From: Lachnospiraceae bacterium
Lineage (GTDB): Bacteria; Bacillota; Clostridia; Lachnospirales; Lachnospiraceae
Assembly (NCBI GenBank): GCA_900769115.1
Contig: CAAGFJ010000024.1
Coordinates: forward strand, 1-24,262
DNA: 24,262 bases
Direction of reading: 5' to 3'
In this document: in pieces, positions 1-8,221 of the stretch
Numbering within the stretch: position 1 is the first letter of the stretch
Layout: each line of letters opens with the position of its first letter
Program-made: the position numbers and the translations under genes
The notes under the pieces: model-generated
Told to the model about the DNA's origin: nothing
Database searches by the model: none
The model's input: only the letters and a program-made list of their open reading frames with translations

Positions 1-72
1 CCATACTGTTTCCCACAATTCAATAAACTGCTCTGCTGTTAGTTCATTGTATTTGACACTTAAATCAAACAT
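1..72 (-). CDS. Partial CDS (5' end only), possible GNAT-type acetyltransferase
   Basis: An ATG on the minus strand at 72 opens a frame that stays open for 24 codons to the left edge. It is preceded by a strong ribosome binding site, TAGGAGGTTATCC, in the preceding 13 bases. The visible protein begins MFDLSVKYNELTAEQFIELW. Openings of the type 'KYNELTxEQFIELW' occur in small GNAT N-acetyltransferases of Clostridia, so that family is my guess, but no catalytic or acetyl-CoA-binding motif lies inside the window. That it is a real gene start is fairly certain from the RBS and the promoter behind it; the function is weakly supported. Confidence 0.6.
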   Translation of the reverse strand, partial: MFDLSVKYNELTAEQFIELWETVW

Positions 73-137
73 GGATAACCTCCTAACATTAAAAATCTAA
101 ATCAACAAAATTCACAAATTCCAATTTTCTCGAATAA

Positions 138-146
138 ATTATACCA
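138..146 (-). promoter_or_regulatory. Extended -10 promoter for the gene at 1-72
   Basis: Read on the minus strand the site is TGGTATAAT, a perfect -10 hexamer (138-143) with the upstream TG of an extended -10 element. I see no good -35 hexamer, which extended -10 promoters often lack. It would give a leader of roughly 60 bases before the ATG at 72. Confidence 0.5.
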
Positions 147-218
147 TATGACCAGAAACAATAATACTACTATTTCTATCCTTTGCCGTCTAATTCCCTA
201 ACATCTCTATACCTTACA

Positions 219-266
219 GAAAAATATCGCCCACCCAAAACCAGAACGGCTTCGTGCAGGCGATAT
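219..266 (-). terminator. Probable intrinsic terminator after the MATE gene
   Basis: Arms ATATCGCC (224-231) and GGCGATAT (259-266) form a perfect 8-bp stem. Read on the minus strand it is followed by a run of T (ATTTTTCTG). The 27-base loop is long for a terminator, which lowers confidence, but the site lies 36 bases past the MATE stop codon and in the right orientation. Confidence 0.5.
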
Positions 267-301
267 ACCCATACATATTATCTTCACAAGATAGACGTAC
301 A

Positions 302-1666
302 CTATGCAAATGTATCCGGATCCCTGAAATACTTCCGGTACGTGATAACGAACAAGATGACCGAAAGTGCGGCAGCTAGGTAATCCGTCACCGGCTGTGC
401 CAATGCCACATATCGTGCTGTATGGAATACATGACTGAACACAAACAGGATCGGCATGTAGAGCAGTCCCTGCCGGCTGATAGAAAGAATCAGCGATGGA
501 ACCGCTGCTCCGGTTGACTGGATCGCATTGATCATCACAAACAAGATACCTAGCACCGGTCCGGACAGAATGTAGATTCTTGAGAATTGCATTCCATAGG
601 TAAATGCATCCGCATTATCTAAGAATGCCGTAACCAGCGGACCTGCAAATCCATAGCAGATGATCGTCATCACCACACTTAATCCAAATGCAAGCGCTAA
701 GGAAAACTTCAATACTGCCAGATAACGTTTCCGGTCTCTTGCTCCAAAACAAAAGCCTAACAACGGCTGGATGCCCGTACCAAGTCCGATCAGCAACATA
801 ACAGCGATCATATTTACCTTCATCGCTACACCAAGTCCTGCAACTGCCATATCTCCGTAACCAGCCATTACCTTATTGATCAGAATATTAGATACGCTCA
901 TCAATACACTGTTAAGGGATGCCGGAATACCGATTGCCATAACACCCGTTGCAATCCGATCTGTTGCCTGATAATCTCTTATGTGGATTGACAACATACT
1001 CCGTTTTGATACCAGATGACTGATATAGAATACCGCAGAGAACACATTACCAATAACGGTAGCAACTGCCGCACCCACTACATTCCATCCAAAGCCTAAG
1101 ATCATGATCGGATCCAATACAATATTCATCATATTACCAAGTATCATTCCGCTCATCGCCGTCTTCGCTCTTCCCTCGGAACGAATAATATTACTGAAGG
1201 AATTGCTGACGATCAGAAATGGGATTCCCGCTGCCACAATCCTCAAATACTGTGATGTATAAAGCAGCGTATCGTCACTGGCACCCACCATCCGGCAGAC
1301 CGGCTCCACAAAGATCCAGATCAACACCATGGCAATACATCCGATCGTCAATCCTGTCCAAAAACAAAAAGATGATATCTTCTTTGCCCGATCTTCTCTT
1401 CCTTCACCCAGCATTCTGGAGATCAATGAAGTACCTCCAATACCAAACAACATACCAACCGCCATAAAGATTAAAAATACCGGTGTGGCAATGGATACTG
1501 CTGCCACCATATATGCATTTTTTGTCTGACCAATAAAAAACGTATCTGCCAGATTGTATAAAAGCACCATTAACATACTAATGATCGATGGTACAACATT
1601 ACTGATTACTGCTTTCGGAACAGGTGCATTCTGAAATATCTCAATTGTCTTTTCCTGTTTGTTCAT
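302..1666 (-). CDS. MATE family multidrug/sodium antiporter
   Basis: Predicted inner-membrane efflux pump of the MATE family, which exports cationic drugs or metabolites in exchange for Na+ or H+. From the chosen start it is 454 residues, normal for the family, and hydrophobic along its length in a pattern fitting 12 membrane segments. The first segment carries LYNLADTFFIGQ, the typical MATE opening. The frame extends upstream to 1750, but the ATG at 1666 (MNKQEKTIE) has a GAGGG ribosome site about 8 bases away and gives the family length. It lies downstream of a MarR regulator and an ABC exporter pair on the same strand, suggesting a shared efflux role. A small hairpin separates it from the ABC gene, so it may be only partly co-transcribed. 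The substrate cannot be read from the sequence. Confidence 0.9.
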   Translation of the reverse strand: MNKQEKTIEIFQNAPVPKAVISNVVPSIISMLMVLLYNLADTFFIGQTKNAYMVAAVSIATPVFLIFMAVGMLFGIGGTSLISRMLGEGREDRAKKISSFCFWTGLTIGCIAMVLIWIFVEPVCRMVGASDDTLLYTSQYLRIVAAGIPFLIVSNSFSNIIRSEGRAKTAMSGMILGNMMNIVLDPIMILGFGWNVVGAAVATVIGNVFSAVFYISHLVSKRSMLSIHIRDYQATDRIATGVMAIGIPASLNSVLMSVSNILINKVMAGYGDMAVAGLGVAMKVNMIAVMLLIGLGTGIQPLLGFCFGARDRKRYLAVLKFSLALAFGLSVVMTIICYGFAGPLVTAFLDNADAFTYGMQFSRIYILSGPVLGILFVMINAIQSTGAAVPSLILSISRQGLLYMPILFVFSHVFHTARYVALAQPVTDYLAAALSVILFVITYRKYFRDPDTFA

Positions 1667-1739
1667 TTTTCTTTCCCTCTTCTCATTTTGTCTATTGATA
1701 GATAATCTGCTTTCTTCCATGTAAATTCTTTCATACGAA

Positions 1740-1762
1740 AGCCAGTCCATACGAGACTGGCT
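1740..1762 (-). other. Small hairpin between ABC and MATE genes
   Basis: AGCCAGTC (1740-1747) and GACTGGCT (1755-1762) form a perfect 8-bp stem with a 7-base loop. It begins 20 bases past the ABC gene stop codon. The following minus-strand sequence (TTTCGTATG) is only weakly T-rich, so this could be a leaky terminator or an mRNA-processing or stabilising hairpin. Confidence 0.45.
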
Positions 1763-1781
1763 GATCGTACATAATTCTTAT

Positions 1782-3710
1782 CTATGCCGTCTTACCGGTA
1801 TATAACTGATAGTATTTACCTTTCAGTGCAAGCAGCTCCTCATGATTGCCCTTTTCAATGATCCGCCCATGCTCTAATACTACGATACAGTCACTGTTAC
1901 GGATCGTTGACAGCCTGTGTGCGATCACAAATGTGGTTCTGCCCGCCATTAACTTATCCATGCCATCCTGCACCAGACGCTCAGTACGGGTATCAATGGA
2001 CGAAGTTGCTTCGTCTAAGATCAATGCAGGTGGATTGGCAATCGCTGCTCTTGCAATCGCAAGCAGCTGTCGCTGTCCCTGACTTAGGTTTGCACCATCT
2101 CCGGTCAATACGGTATCATATCCCTGTGGTAAATGCATAATAAACTTATGCGCATTGGCAAGCTTAGCAGCCGCAACAACCTCCTCGTCCGTTGCATCTA
2201 AGTTACCATACCGGATATTCTCTCTTACGGTATTGGTGAATAAATGTGTATCCTGCAATACAATACCAAGCGAATGTCGAAGATCTGCTTTCTTGATCTT
2301 ATTGATGTTAATTCCGTCGTACCGTATCTTGCCATCCTGAATATCATAGAAACGATTGATCAGATTCGTAATGGTCGTCTTACCGGCTCCGGTAGAACCA
2401 ACGAAGGCGATCTTCTGTCCCGGCTTTGCATATAACTTAATATCATGCAAAACCATCTTACTGTCATCATAGCCAAAATCAACACCATCTAACACCACGC
2501 CACCCTGCAATGGTTCATATGTCACGGTACCATCTGCCTGATGCTCATGCTTCCATGCCCATTTTCCGGTATATTTCTGACTGCTTTCCGTCAGTTCTCC
2601 GCCTTTCTCCTCTGCTACAACAAGCTTCACATAACCATCATCCACTTCCGGTTTCTCATCCAACAGACGGAACACACGATCCGCGCCGGCAACCGCCATA
2701 ACAATTGCATTTATCTGCATACTGATCTGATTGATCGGCATGTTAAAGCTCTTATTAAAGCTTAAGAAGCTGGCAAGCGTTCCCAAAGTCAGGCCGCCGA
2801 TCCCATTCAGTGCCAGCACACCGCCAACGATGGTACACACCACATAGCTCATGTTACCAAGCTGGGCATTAACCGGTCCTAACATATTTGCATATTTATT
2901 CGCCTGATATGCACTGTCAAACAACCGGTCATTCAAGGTATTGAATTCTTCCATACTTTTCTCTTCATGACAGAACACCTTGACTACCTTCTGACCGGAC
3001 ATCATTTCTTCAATATAACCATTGACCGTTCCGATATCCTTTTGCTGTTTCATGAAATAACTGCCCGACTTTCCGGCAACCACCTTCGTTACCACTAACA
3101 TGATCGCTACCATGATCAGGGTAGTAAATGTCAGTGGAATACTCAGACGTATCATGCAGATCAATACGGTAATGATCGTGATCGCACTATTTAATAACTG
3201 TGGCATACTTTGTGAGATTACCTGACGGAGGGTATCAATATCATTCGTATAGACGGACATGATATCACCATGTGCATGCGTATCAAAATACCTGATTGGC
3301 AATCCCTCCATATGGGTAAACAGATCATCCCTAAGATCCCTCAATGTTCCCTGTGTGACATTGACCATCAGCCAGTTATATAGCCATGTGGCAAAGACAC
3401 CGATTGCATAGAAACCGGCAACTCTTCCGATTGCGCCTGCCAGTCCCGAAAAATCAGGATTGGGTGCTTTTAATAACGGCACAATATAATCATCGATCAA
3501 TGACTGCATGAACATCGTTCCCTGTGCATTACATACCACACTGGTTAAAATGCTTAATACAACCACAATAACATGAATACGGTAATGCCTCATCACATAA
3601 TCCATTAAACGTTTCAATACTTTGCCCGGATTCTCAACGGACGTTTTCTGCCCTCCCGGAACACGTCCCTTCATTCCTTTTACAGGTTTTGCATTTCTGT
3701 TCTGTTCCAT
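1782..3710 (-). CDS. ABC exporter half-transporter, catalytically complete subunit of a heterodimer
   Basis: A 642-residue fusion of a six-helix membrane domain (about residues 40-340) and an ATPase domain (about 405-642), probably exporting drugs, lipids or peptides. The ATPase has Walker A GSTGAGKTT (near 441), a Q-loop (VLQDTHLF), Walker B with catalytic Glu (LILDEATSS, near 566) and switch His (IAHRLSTI, near 595). Its signature is the variant LSQGQRQ instead of LSGGQ. A hydrophilic N-terminus of about 40 residues and an insert between the two domains make it longer than its partner. Its ATG overlaps the partner's TAA stop by one base (TAATG), implying translational coupling. The variant signature here, matched with defects in the partner, is the TM287/288 or LmrCD type of asymmetric exporter. 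Confidence 0.93.
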   Translation of the reverse strand: MEQNRNAKPVKGMKGRVPGGQKTSVENPGKVLKRLMDYVMRHYRIHVIVVVLSILTSVVCNAQGTMFMQSLIDDYIVPLLKAPNPDFSGLAGAIGRVAGFYAIGVFATWLYNWLMVNVTQGTLRDLRDDLFTHMEGLPIRYFDTHAHGDIMSVYTNDIDTLRQVISQSMPQLLNSAITIITVLICMIRLSIPLTFTTLIMVAIMLVVTKVVAGKSGSYFMKQQKDIGTVNGYIEEMMSGQKVVKVFCHEEKSMEEFNTLNDRLFDSAYQANKYANMLGPVNAQLGNMSYVVCTIVGGVLALNGIGGLTLGTLASFLSFNKSFNMPINQISMQINAIVMAVAGADRVFRLLDEKPEVDDGYVKLVVAEEKGGELTESSQKYTGKWAWKHEHQADGTVTYEPLQGGVVLDGVDFGYDDSKMVLHDIKLYAKPGQKIAFVGSTGAGKTTITNLINRFYDIQDGKIRYDGININKIKKADLRHSLGIVLQDTHLFTNTVRENIRYGNLDATDEEVVAAAKLANAHKFIMHLPQGYDTVLTGDGANLSQGQRQLLAIARAAIANPPALILDEATSSIDTRTERLVQDGMDKLMAGRTTFVIAHRLSTIRNSDCIVVLEHGRIIEKGNHEELLALKGKYYQLYTGKTA

Positions 3711-5461
3711 TAGTTTGCACCTCCTGCTTCGTCAAAATCTCCGTTACCACTTGTCTGTGATTCATAGATATCGCGATAAATCTCGTTATTTTCTAATAAC
3801 TGTTCATGTGTACCGAATCCATTTACCTCACCATTTTCCATGACCAGAATGCGATCTGCATTCTCCACACTTGAGATTCTCTGTGCAATAATGATCTTGG
3901 TCGTATTCGGAATCTCTTCCCGGAATGCCTTCCTGATTCTTGCATCGGTTGCTGTATCAACTGCACTGGTCGAATCATCCAAGATCAGGATCTTTGGCTT
4001 TTTCAGTAATGCTCTGGCAATACAAAGTCTCTGTTTCTGTCCGCCGGATACATTCGAACCACCCTGTTCAATATAAGTATCATAGCCATCCGGAAAGCTC
4101 TCAATAAAGTCATCCGCACAGGCAAGCTTACAGGCATGAATACATTCTTCCCTGGTCGCATTCTCGTCGCCCCACCGGAGATTTTCCAATATCGTACCGG
4201 AGAACAATACATTCTTCTGTAATACAACTGCTACTTCATTCCGAAGTGTTTCGAGATCATATTCGCGGACATCTTTGCCTCCAACCTTTACACTTCCTTC
4301 TGACACATCATAGATCCGGCTGATCAGATTTGCCAAGGATGACTTTGCACTACCGGTTCCACCGATAATTCCAATCGTCTCACCGGAATGAATATCGAGA
4401 TTGATATCCTGTAATACCCATTCTTTGGCATTTTCCTTATACCGGAAGTTCACATGTTCAAAACGGATGCTTCCATCCGGCACTTCCATATCCGGATTTA
4501 CCGGGTTCGTCAGACTACTCTTTTCCTCTAATACCTCTGCAATACGCTTCGCACTCGCTGTACTCATGGAGATCATAACAAATACCATGGATAACATCAT
4601 AAGGCTCATGAGTATATTCATACAATAAGTGAACAGACTCATCAGTTCTCCGGTCGCAAGCGATGATCCTACGACCATCTTTGCGCCCACCCAGGAGATC
4701 AGCAGAATACAGGTATATACCGTTGCCATCATTGCAGGTGCATTCATAGATACCACACGTTCTGCTTTTACAAACATATTATATAAACTTCCACTTGCTT
4801 TTGTAAAACGTGTTCTCTCATAATCCTCTCTTACAAATGCCTTAACCACACGAATGGCAGATACATTCTCCTGCACACTCTCATTTAAGTCATCATACTT
4901 TGGAAATACCTGATTAAAATAACGTGTTGCAAAGTAAATGATACAGCCTAATATACTTCCTAATATCAATACCGCACACAAATATATGCTTGCTAATCTC
5001 GGACTGATAAAAAACGACATACACATGGCACAGATCAGACTGAACAATGCCCGGATGCACATACGCAGCATCATCTGATATGCATTTTGAATGTTCGTTA
5101 CATCTGTTGTCATACGGGTTACCAAACCTGCGGTTGAGAACTTATCAATATTTGCAAACGAAAATGTCTGTATATTCTCATACATTCCCTTTCTCAGATT
5201 CCTTGCAAATCCGGCTGACGCACGGGCACCATATTTACCGCCCATAATACCTGCCCACAATCCAATTGCAGCAGCTACCACCATATACACACCCATCTTG
5301 TAAATGTGATGAATATCTCCTACATTGACACCTTTATCAATGATCGATGCCATCATTAACGGAATGACCATCTCCATAATAACCTCAATAATCATAAAGC
5401 ATGGAGTCAGAATGGAATCTTTTCGAAATTCTTTTAACTGTTTTCCTAATGTCTTGATCAT
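3710..5461 (-). CDS. ABC exporter half-transporter, degenerate-site subunit of a heterodimer
   Basis: A 583-residue membrane-ATPase fusion with six predicted membrane helices in the first 300 residues. The ATPase is atypical in three places: Walker A reads GGTGSAKSS (Ala for the Gly before Lys, near residue 370), Walker B ends ILILDDSTS with Asp where catalytic Glu is usual (near 494), and the switch His is Gln (IAQRISSV). Its signature VSGGQKQR is normal. With the partner's normal Walker B and altered signature, the dimer should have one hydrolysing and one degenerate ATP site, as known for TM287/288-type exporters. The ribosome site AAGGAG overlaps the last codons of the MarR gene, with a 4-base gap between stop and start, so the regulator and transporter form one operon. 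Confidence 0.93.
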   Translation of the reverse strand: MIKTLGKQLKEFRKDSILTPCFMIIEVIMEMVIPLMMASIIDKGVNVGDIHHIYKMGVYMVVAAAIGLWAGIMGGKYGARASAGFARNLRKGMYENIQTFSFANIDKFSTAGLVTRMTTDVTNIQNAYQMMLRMCIRALFSLICAMCMSFFISPRLASIYLCAVLILGSILGCIIYFATRYFNQVFPKYDDLNESVQENVSAIRVVKAFVREDYERTRFTKASGSLYNMFVKAERVVSMNAPAMMATVYTCILLISWVGAKMVVGSSLATGELMSLFTYCMNILMSLMMLSMVFVMISMSTASAKRIAEVLEEKSSLTNPVNPDMEVPDGSIRFEHVNFRYKENAKEWVLQDINLDIHSGETIGIIGGTGSAKSSLANLISRIYDVSEGSVKVGGKDVREYDLETLRNEVAVVLQKNVLFSGTILENLRWGDENATREECIHACKLACADDFIESFPDGYDTYIEQGGSNVSGGQKQRLCIARALLKKPKILILDDSTSAVDTATDARIRKAFREEIPNTTKIIIAQRISSVENADRILVMENGEVNGFGTHEQLLENNEIYRDIYESQTSGNGDFDEAGGAN

Positions 5462-5465
5462 ATAC

Positions 5466-5966
5466 TCACTCCTTTTCTGTCTTCAGTTGTTCTAAATATT
5501 CTGCAACATTACCTTGCATCCTTTTCACAACCTTCCGGAATTGTTCAATCTCTTCCTCTGACAATCCCTTTGTCACCTGTTCCTCTACTTCCTGTCTTCT
5601 CTGTTCCATATTGTAGTGATACTCTCTTGCCTTATCTGTCAAGACCACCTGTTTCACTCTAGCATTCCCCGGAACACTTTTCCGCTCAATAAAGCCTTTC
5701 TCTTCCATAATCTTGAGCGTACCAGAAAGAGAAGATTTTCCTACCTTGAACTTCTTCTCCAAGTCTTTCTGACAGATGGTATCCTCCTCATGATGAATCA
5801 GATACCCAATGATCCAGCCATTCATCATAGTCATATTATCATATCCATTCTTACGCATTCCGGCTTCCATTGTCTTCTTAAACATCCGGTCTAATACCTT
5901 TAACTGATATCCTACCCGATCCACCTCAGCCTCCGGAATGCCGCACAGCTTATCCTGCATACACAT
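5466..5966 (-). CDS. MarR-family transcriptional regulator
   Basis: A winged-helix regulator of about 166 residues, the usual size for MarR. The DNA-binding region lies around residues 60-130, with the recognition-helix area reading KKFKVGKSSLSGTLKIMEEKGFIERK and the wing following (split here: KKFKVGKSSL then SGTLKIMEEKGFIERK). The C-terminus is charged and probably helical, completing the dimerisation domain. The frame can also begin two codons earlier at 5972, but AGGAG is only 2 bases from that ATG and 8 from the one chosen. It heads the ABC exporter operon, so it most likely represses it until a ligand binds. A palindrome covering the putative promoter at 6042-6070 is the natural operator candidate. 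The ligand is unknown. Confidence 0.9.
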   Translation of the reverse strand: MCMQDKLCGIPEAEVDRVGYQLKVLDRMFKKTMEAGMRKNGYDNMTMMNGWIIGYLIHHEEDTICQKDLEKKFKVGKSSLSGTLKIMEEKGFIERKSVPGNARVKQVVLTDKAREYHYNMEQRRQEVEEQVTKGLSEEEIEQFRKVVKRMQGNVAEYLEQLKTEKE

Positions 5967-6041
5967 TCGCATTACTCCTGTCTCATAAGTTTAAGCAAGT
6001 GAAATCCTGCTCATTTCTATATTGTCGCGGAACGTTTTTGT

Positions 6042-6070
6042 TTTATAGGACAAATGCTCCTATAAAGCAA
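6042..6070 (-). promoter_or_regulatory. Putative marR operon promoter covered by a palindromic operator
   Basis: Minus-strand promoter TTGCTT (6065-6070), 17-base spacer, TATAAA (6042-6047). A perfect 9-bp inverted repeat, TTTATAGGA (6042-6050) and TCCTATAAA (6058-6066) with a 7-base centre, runs from the -10 hexamer into the -35 hexamer. MarR proteins bind palindromes of this general size placed over their own promoters, so this fits autorepression. The -35 match is only moderate (3 of 6 to TTGACA). Confidence 0.55.
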
Positions 6071-6119
6071 AAAAAGTTCGTCACCGTATTGTTTGCTTCC
6101 AAACAGTTCGGCAACGAAC
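6069..6119 (-). terminator. Intrinsic terminator upstream of marR
   Basis: GTTCGTCACCG (6076-6086) pairs with CGGCAACGAAC (6109-6119) as an 11-bp stem with two G-U pairs on the minus-strand RNA. An inner stem GTTTG/CAAAC (6091-6095 and 6100-6104) closes the loop. On the minus strand seven T follow (complement of 6069-6075). It most simply ends the gntR-ABC-permease transcript whose last stop codon is at 6184, but a promoter-like site lies between the two. Confidence 0.75.
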
Positions 6120-6122
6120 CTT

Positions 6123-6151
6123 ATTATAGTGTATTCATTTTTAATTTGCAA
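6123..6151 (-). promoter_or_regulatory. Promoter-like site between the permease gene and the terminator
   Basis: Minus strand: TTGCAA (6146-6151), exactly 17 bases, then a perfect TATAAT (6123-6128). Any RNA started here would meet the terminator hairpin within about 10 bases, so it may make a short aborted RNA, an attenuated leader for marR, or be a chance match in AT-rich DNA. Confidence 0.4.
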
Positions 6152-6183
6152 GAGTAAATCCACAGTTCATATTTAATTCACAT

Positions 6184-6996
6184 TTACTCCAGATTCAAGT
6201 GCTTATCAAACAAGCGGTTCGTAATTGCAAAGCATATTGCACCAGCGATCAGGCTCACCACTAATATCGTTCCAAGTACAATATTAAGAATCGCATATCC
6301 GCTTGCATTCGCAAATGGATCAAAATTAATATTCGGATCAATGAGCACCAATCCCATAACACCTGCGATCAACAATACATACAACATAATAACGATGATA
6401 ATTAAAGATGCAATGGAAGCAAAGATTCTCCATTTACCAAACAGCTGTCCAATTGCCATACACATATATACAATCAGAACCGGAATCACATTCCATGCGA
6501 ATACCAAAAGAACTGCCAGCACGATCGGCACAATATACTTTGCCTCAAAGTCCGGCATATACCCCGCCCAGATCTTCATCATATCCTTCACTTCCGTTAC
6601 TTCCTGTGTCCAGTAATGTCCTGCTCGGAAAAATGTCTGGCAAAGAATGACAAACACACTTCCGATCAACTGCCAGATCACTCCACCAAGCAGCTTTGAC
6701 CAGATATGGGTAGAAGTCTTCACCGGTAAAGTAAATGTCAGATATGCCCGGTCACTTAACATGGTATTATAGAATCTCGTAATCACAAAGATCTGTAACG
6801 CAAAACCAACTAAAGCGATCAGATATGTATACCCCATATAAGTAAACATCTGTAAGAAGATCTTGCCATCCGTATCCTTCATTGGCAACATGCTGATGAC
6901 CTTCATAAACACGGTAATGATGGCAGCCACTAAGAAAGTGATTCCCACCTGCAACCGATATGACTTTAATTCACGCTTTAATAACTTTCCTAACAT
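6184..6996 (-). CDS. ABC transporter membrane permease subunit
   Basis: A 270-residue integral membrane protein with about six hydrophobic segments: near residues 17-38, 52-75, 105-125, 155-180, 190-215 and 235-258. It opens with MLGKLLKRELKSY, a cytoplasmic amphipathic start typical of ABC-2 type permeases that partner with stand-alone ATPases. It overlaps the ATPase gene by 7 bases, and a GGGAGG ribosome site lies inside the ATPase 3' end, so the two are translated together. Nothing identifies the substrate. In this gene arrangement (YtrA-type regulator, ATPase, permease) the known members respond to cell-wall-active or peptide antibiotics, but that is only an analogy here. Confidence 0.85.
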   Translation of the reverse strand: MLGKLLKRELKSYRLQVGITFLVAAIITVFMKVISMLPMKDTDGKIFLQMFTYMGYTYLIALVGFALQIFVITRFYNTMLSDRAYLTFTLPVKTSTHIWSKLLGGVIWQLIGSVFVILCQTFFRAGHYWTQEVTEVKDMMKIWAGYMPDFEAKYIVPIVLAVLLVFAWNVIPVLIVYMCMAIGQLFGKWRIFASIASLIIIVIMLYVLLIAGVMGLVLIDPNINFDPFANASGYAILNIVLGTILVVSLIAGAICFAITNRLFDKHLNLE

Positions 6997-7685
6997 CTGA
7001 ACACCTCCCGGAATACCTGATCCAATGACTTCTCATAATTCATGCGAATATTGTCTGCCGAATCATAACATACTACATTGCCCTCTTTGATCATAATGAC
7101 ATCATCTAAGATATTCTCAATATCTGAGATCAAATGTGTGGAGATCAGAATACTTCCCTCCTGATTGTAGTTCGTAATGATCGTATCTAATATATAATCC
7201 CGCGCCGCCGGATCAACACCGCCCATCGGCTCATCTAACAGATACAGATCTGCCTTACGGCTCATGACCAGGATCAACTGTACCTTCTCTTTGGTTCCTT
7301 TGGACATCGTCTTCAACTTATCCTCCGGATTGATATTGAGATCCTGTAACATCTGATATGCCTTGTCCTTCTGGAAATTGTCATACATCTCATCAAAGAA
7401 ATCAACAATCTCTCTTACCGTCTCCCATTTACTTAAATACGTGCGTTCCGGCAGATAGGCAACCATCCCCTTCGTCTCCGGTCCGATCGGCAGACCCAGG
7501 ATATGAATATCTCCTGCATTCGGTGTCAACAATCCGGCACACAACTTAATAAATGTTGACTTGCCGCTGCCATTCGGCCCAAGCAGACCGATAATTCTTC
7601 CCGGTTCTAACTTAAGGTTCACATTGTTCAATGCTTTCTTACCACTATAACACTTTGTAAGTCCATTACATTCTAATAAACTCAT
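6990..7685 (-). CDS. ABC transporter ATP-binding protein
   Basis: A 231-residue stand-alone ATPase. It has Walker A LLGPNGSGKST (about residues 34-44), signature TMSKGTKEKVQL in place of LSGGQ, Walker B LYLLDEPMGGVD with catalytic Glu, and switch His in ISTHLISD. The MSKG-type signature is usual in the YtrB/BcrA-like branch of ABC-2 ATPases, so it is not a defect. The start overlaps the regulator's stop as ATGA, and the stop overlaps the permease start, giving a tightly coupled three-gene operon. It should dimerise and power the membrane subunit encoded next. Confidence 0.92.
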   Translation of the reverse strand: MSLLECNGLTKCYSGKKALNNVNLKLEPGRIIGLLGPNGSGKSTFIKLCAGLLTPNAGDIHILGLPIGPETKGMVAYLPERTYLSKWETVREIVDFFDEMYDNFQKDKAYQMLQDLNINPEDKLKTMSKGTKEKVQLILVMSRKADLYLLDEPMGGVDPAARDYILDTIITNYNQEGSILISTHLISDIENILDDVIMIKEGNVVCYDSADNIRMNYEKSLDQVFREVFRC

Positions 7686-8053
7686 TCTCCATCCTCCTCA
7701 TTATATTCTGTAATCATACGAACCATATCCTGTTTCTCATAACCAAGGGTTGACATCTCCTTATAATAAGTCTGTACATGCGACCTGGCAAATTCATCCT
7801 TTGTCTGCCCGATCAGTTGGATATCCTCCGTAATATATCTTCCGGTTGTACGAACGGCATATACAAGATTCTGCCGTTCTAATTCCGCTAGCGCCTTCTG
7901 CATGGTATTCGGATTCACTTTTGCTTCCTGTGCTAATTCCCGCACGGGCAGGAGCTTCTCACCCGGTTCATACTGTCCGGATACGATCCGGCGCTTCAAT
8001 TCCTCTAATAACTGTGTATAGATTGGTAGTCCTGATTTGATCTCCCAACTCAT
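7682..8053 (-). CDS. GntR-family regulator, YtrA-like
   Basis: A short GntR protein of 123 residues: a winged helix-turn-helix at about residues 8-75 (GLPIYTQLLEELKRRIVSGQ, then VNPNTMQKALAELERQNLVY and the wing TTGRYI) followed by a short helical tail. The lack of a large ligand-binding domain puts it in the YtrA subgroup, whose members usually regulate an adjacent ABC operon. The frame could start at 8059, but AAGGAGG directly abuts that ATG, while it is 6 bases from the ATG at 8053, so the latter is chosen. It lies first in the operon with the ATPase and permease, and a palindrome overlapping its promoter is the likely operator. Confidence 0.9.
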   Translation of the reverse strand: MSWEIKSGLPIYTQLLEELKRRIVSGQYEPGEKLLPVRELAQEAKVNPNTMQKALAELERQNLVYAVRTTGRYITEDIQLIGQTKDEFARSHVQTYYKEMSTLGYEKQDMVRMITEYNEEDGE

Positions 8054-8068
8054 AACCATCCTCCTTTC

Positions 8069-8115
8069 TTGTATTATCTAGTTAGTACAATAATACATTG
8101 AGACAACTTTGTCAA
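8069..8115 (-). promoter_or_regulatory. gntR operon promoter with overlapping operator-like palindrome
   Basis: Minus strand: perfect TTGACA (8110-8115), 17-base spacer, TATTGT (8087-8092). An imperfect palindrome at 8069-8090, TTGTATTA then a 6-base centre then TAGTACAA, overlaps the -10 hexamer and the start site. Its position suits repression by the GntR protein. The ribosome site follows directly. Confidence 0.65.
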
Positions 8116-8140
8116 TACTTTTCATGTTATTTTCCCCAAA

Positions 8141-8199
8141 AAAGAAATTCCTCTTAAACAGATCACAAAATTACCCAATCTGTTTAAAAGGAACTTTTT
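8141..8199 (-). terminator. Strong terminator, probably bidirectional
   Basis: TTCCTCTTAAACAGAT (8148-8163) and ATCTGTTTAAAAGGAA (8178-8193) pair over 16 positions with one mismatch around a 14-base loop. On the minus strand the stem is followed by AATTTCTTTTTT, and on the plus strand by CTTTTTTC. It lies just past the stop of the CBS-domain gene at 8222. Confidence 0.85.
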
Positions 8200-8221
8200 T
8201 CAAAGTCTATATTGGCTTTTT

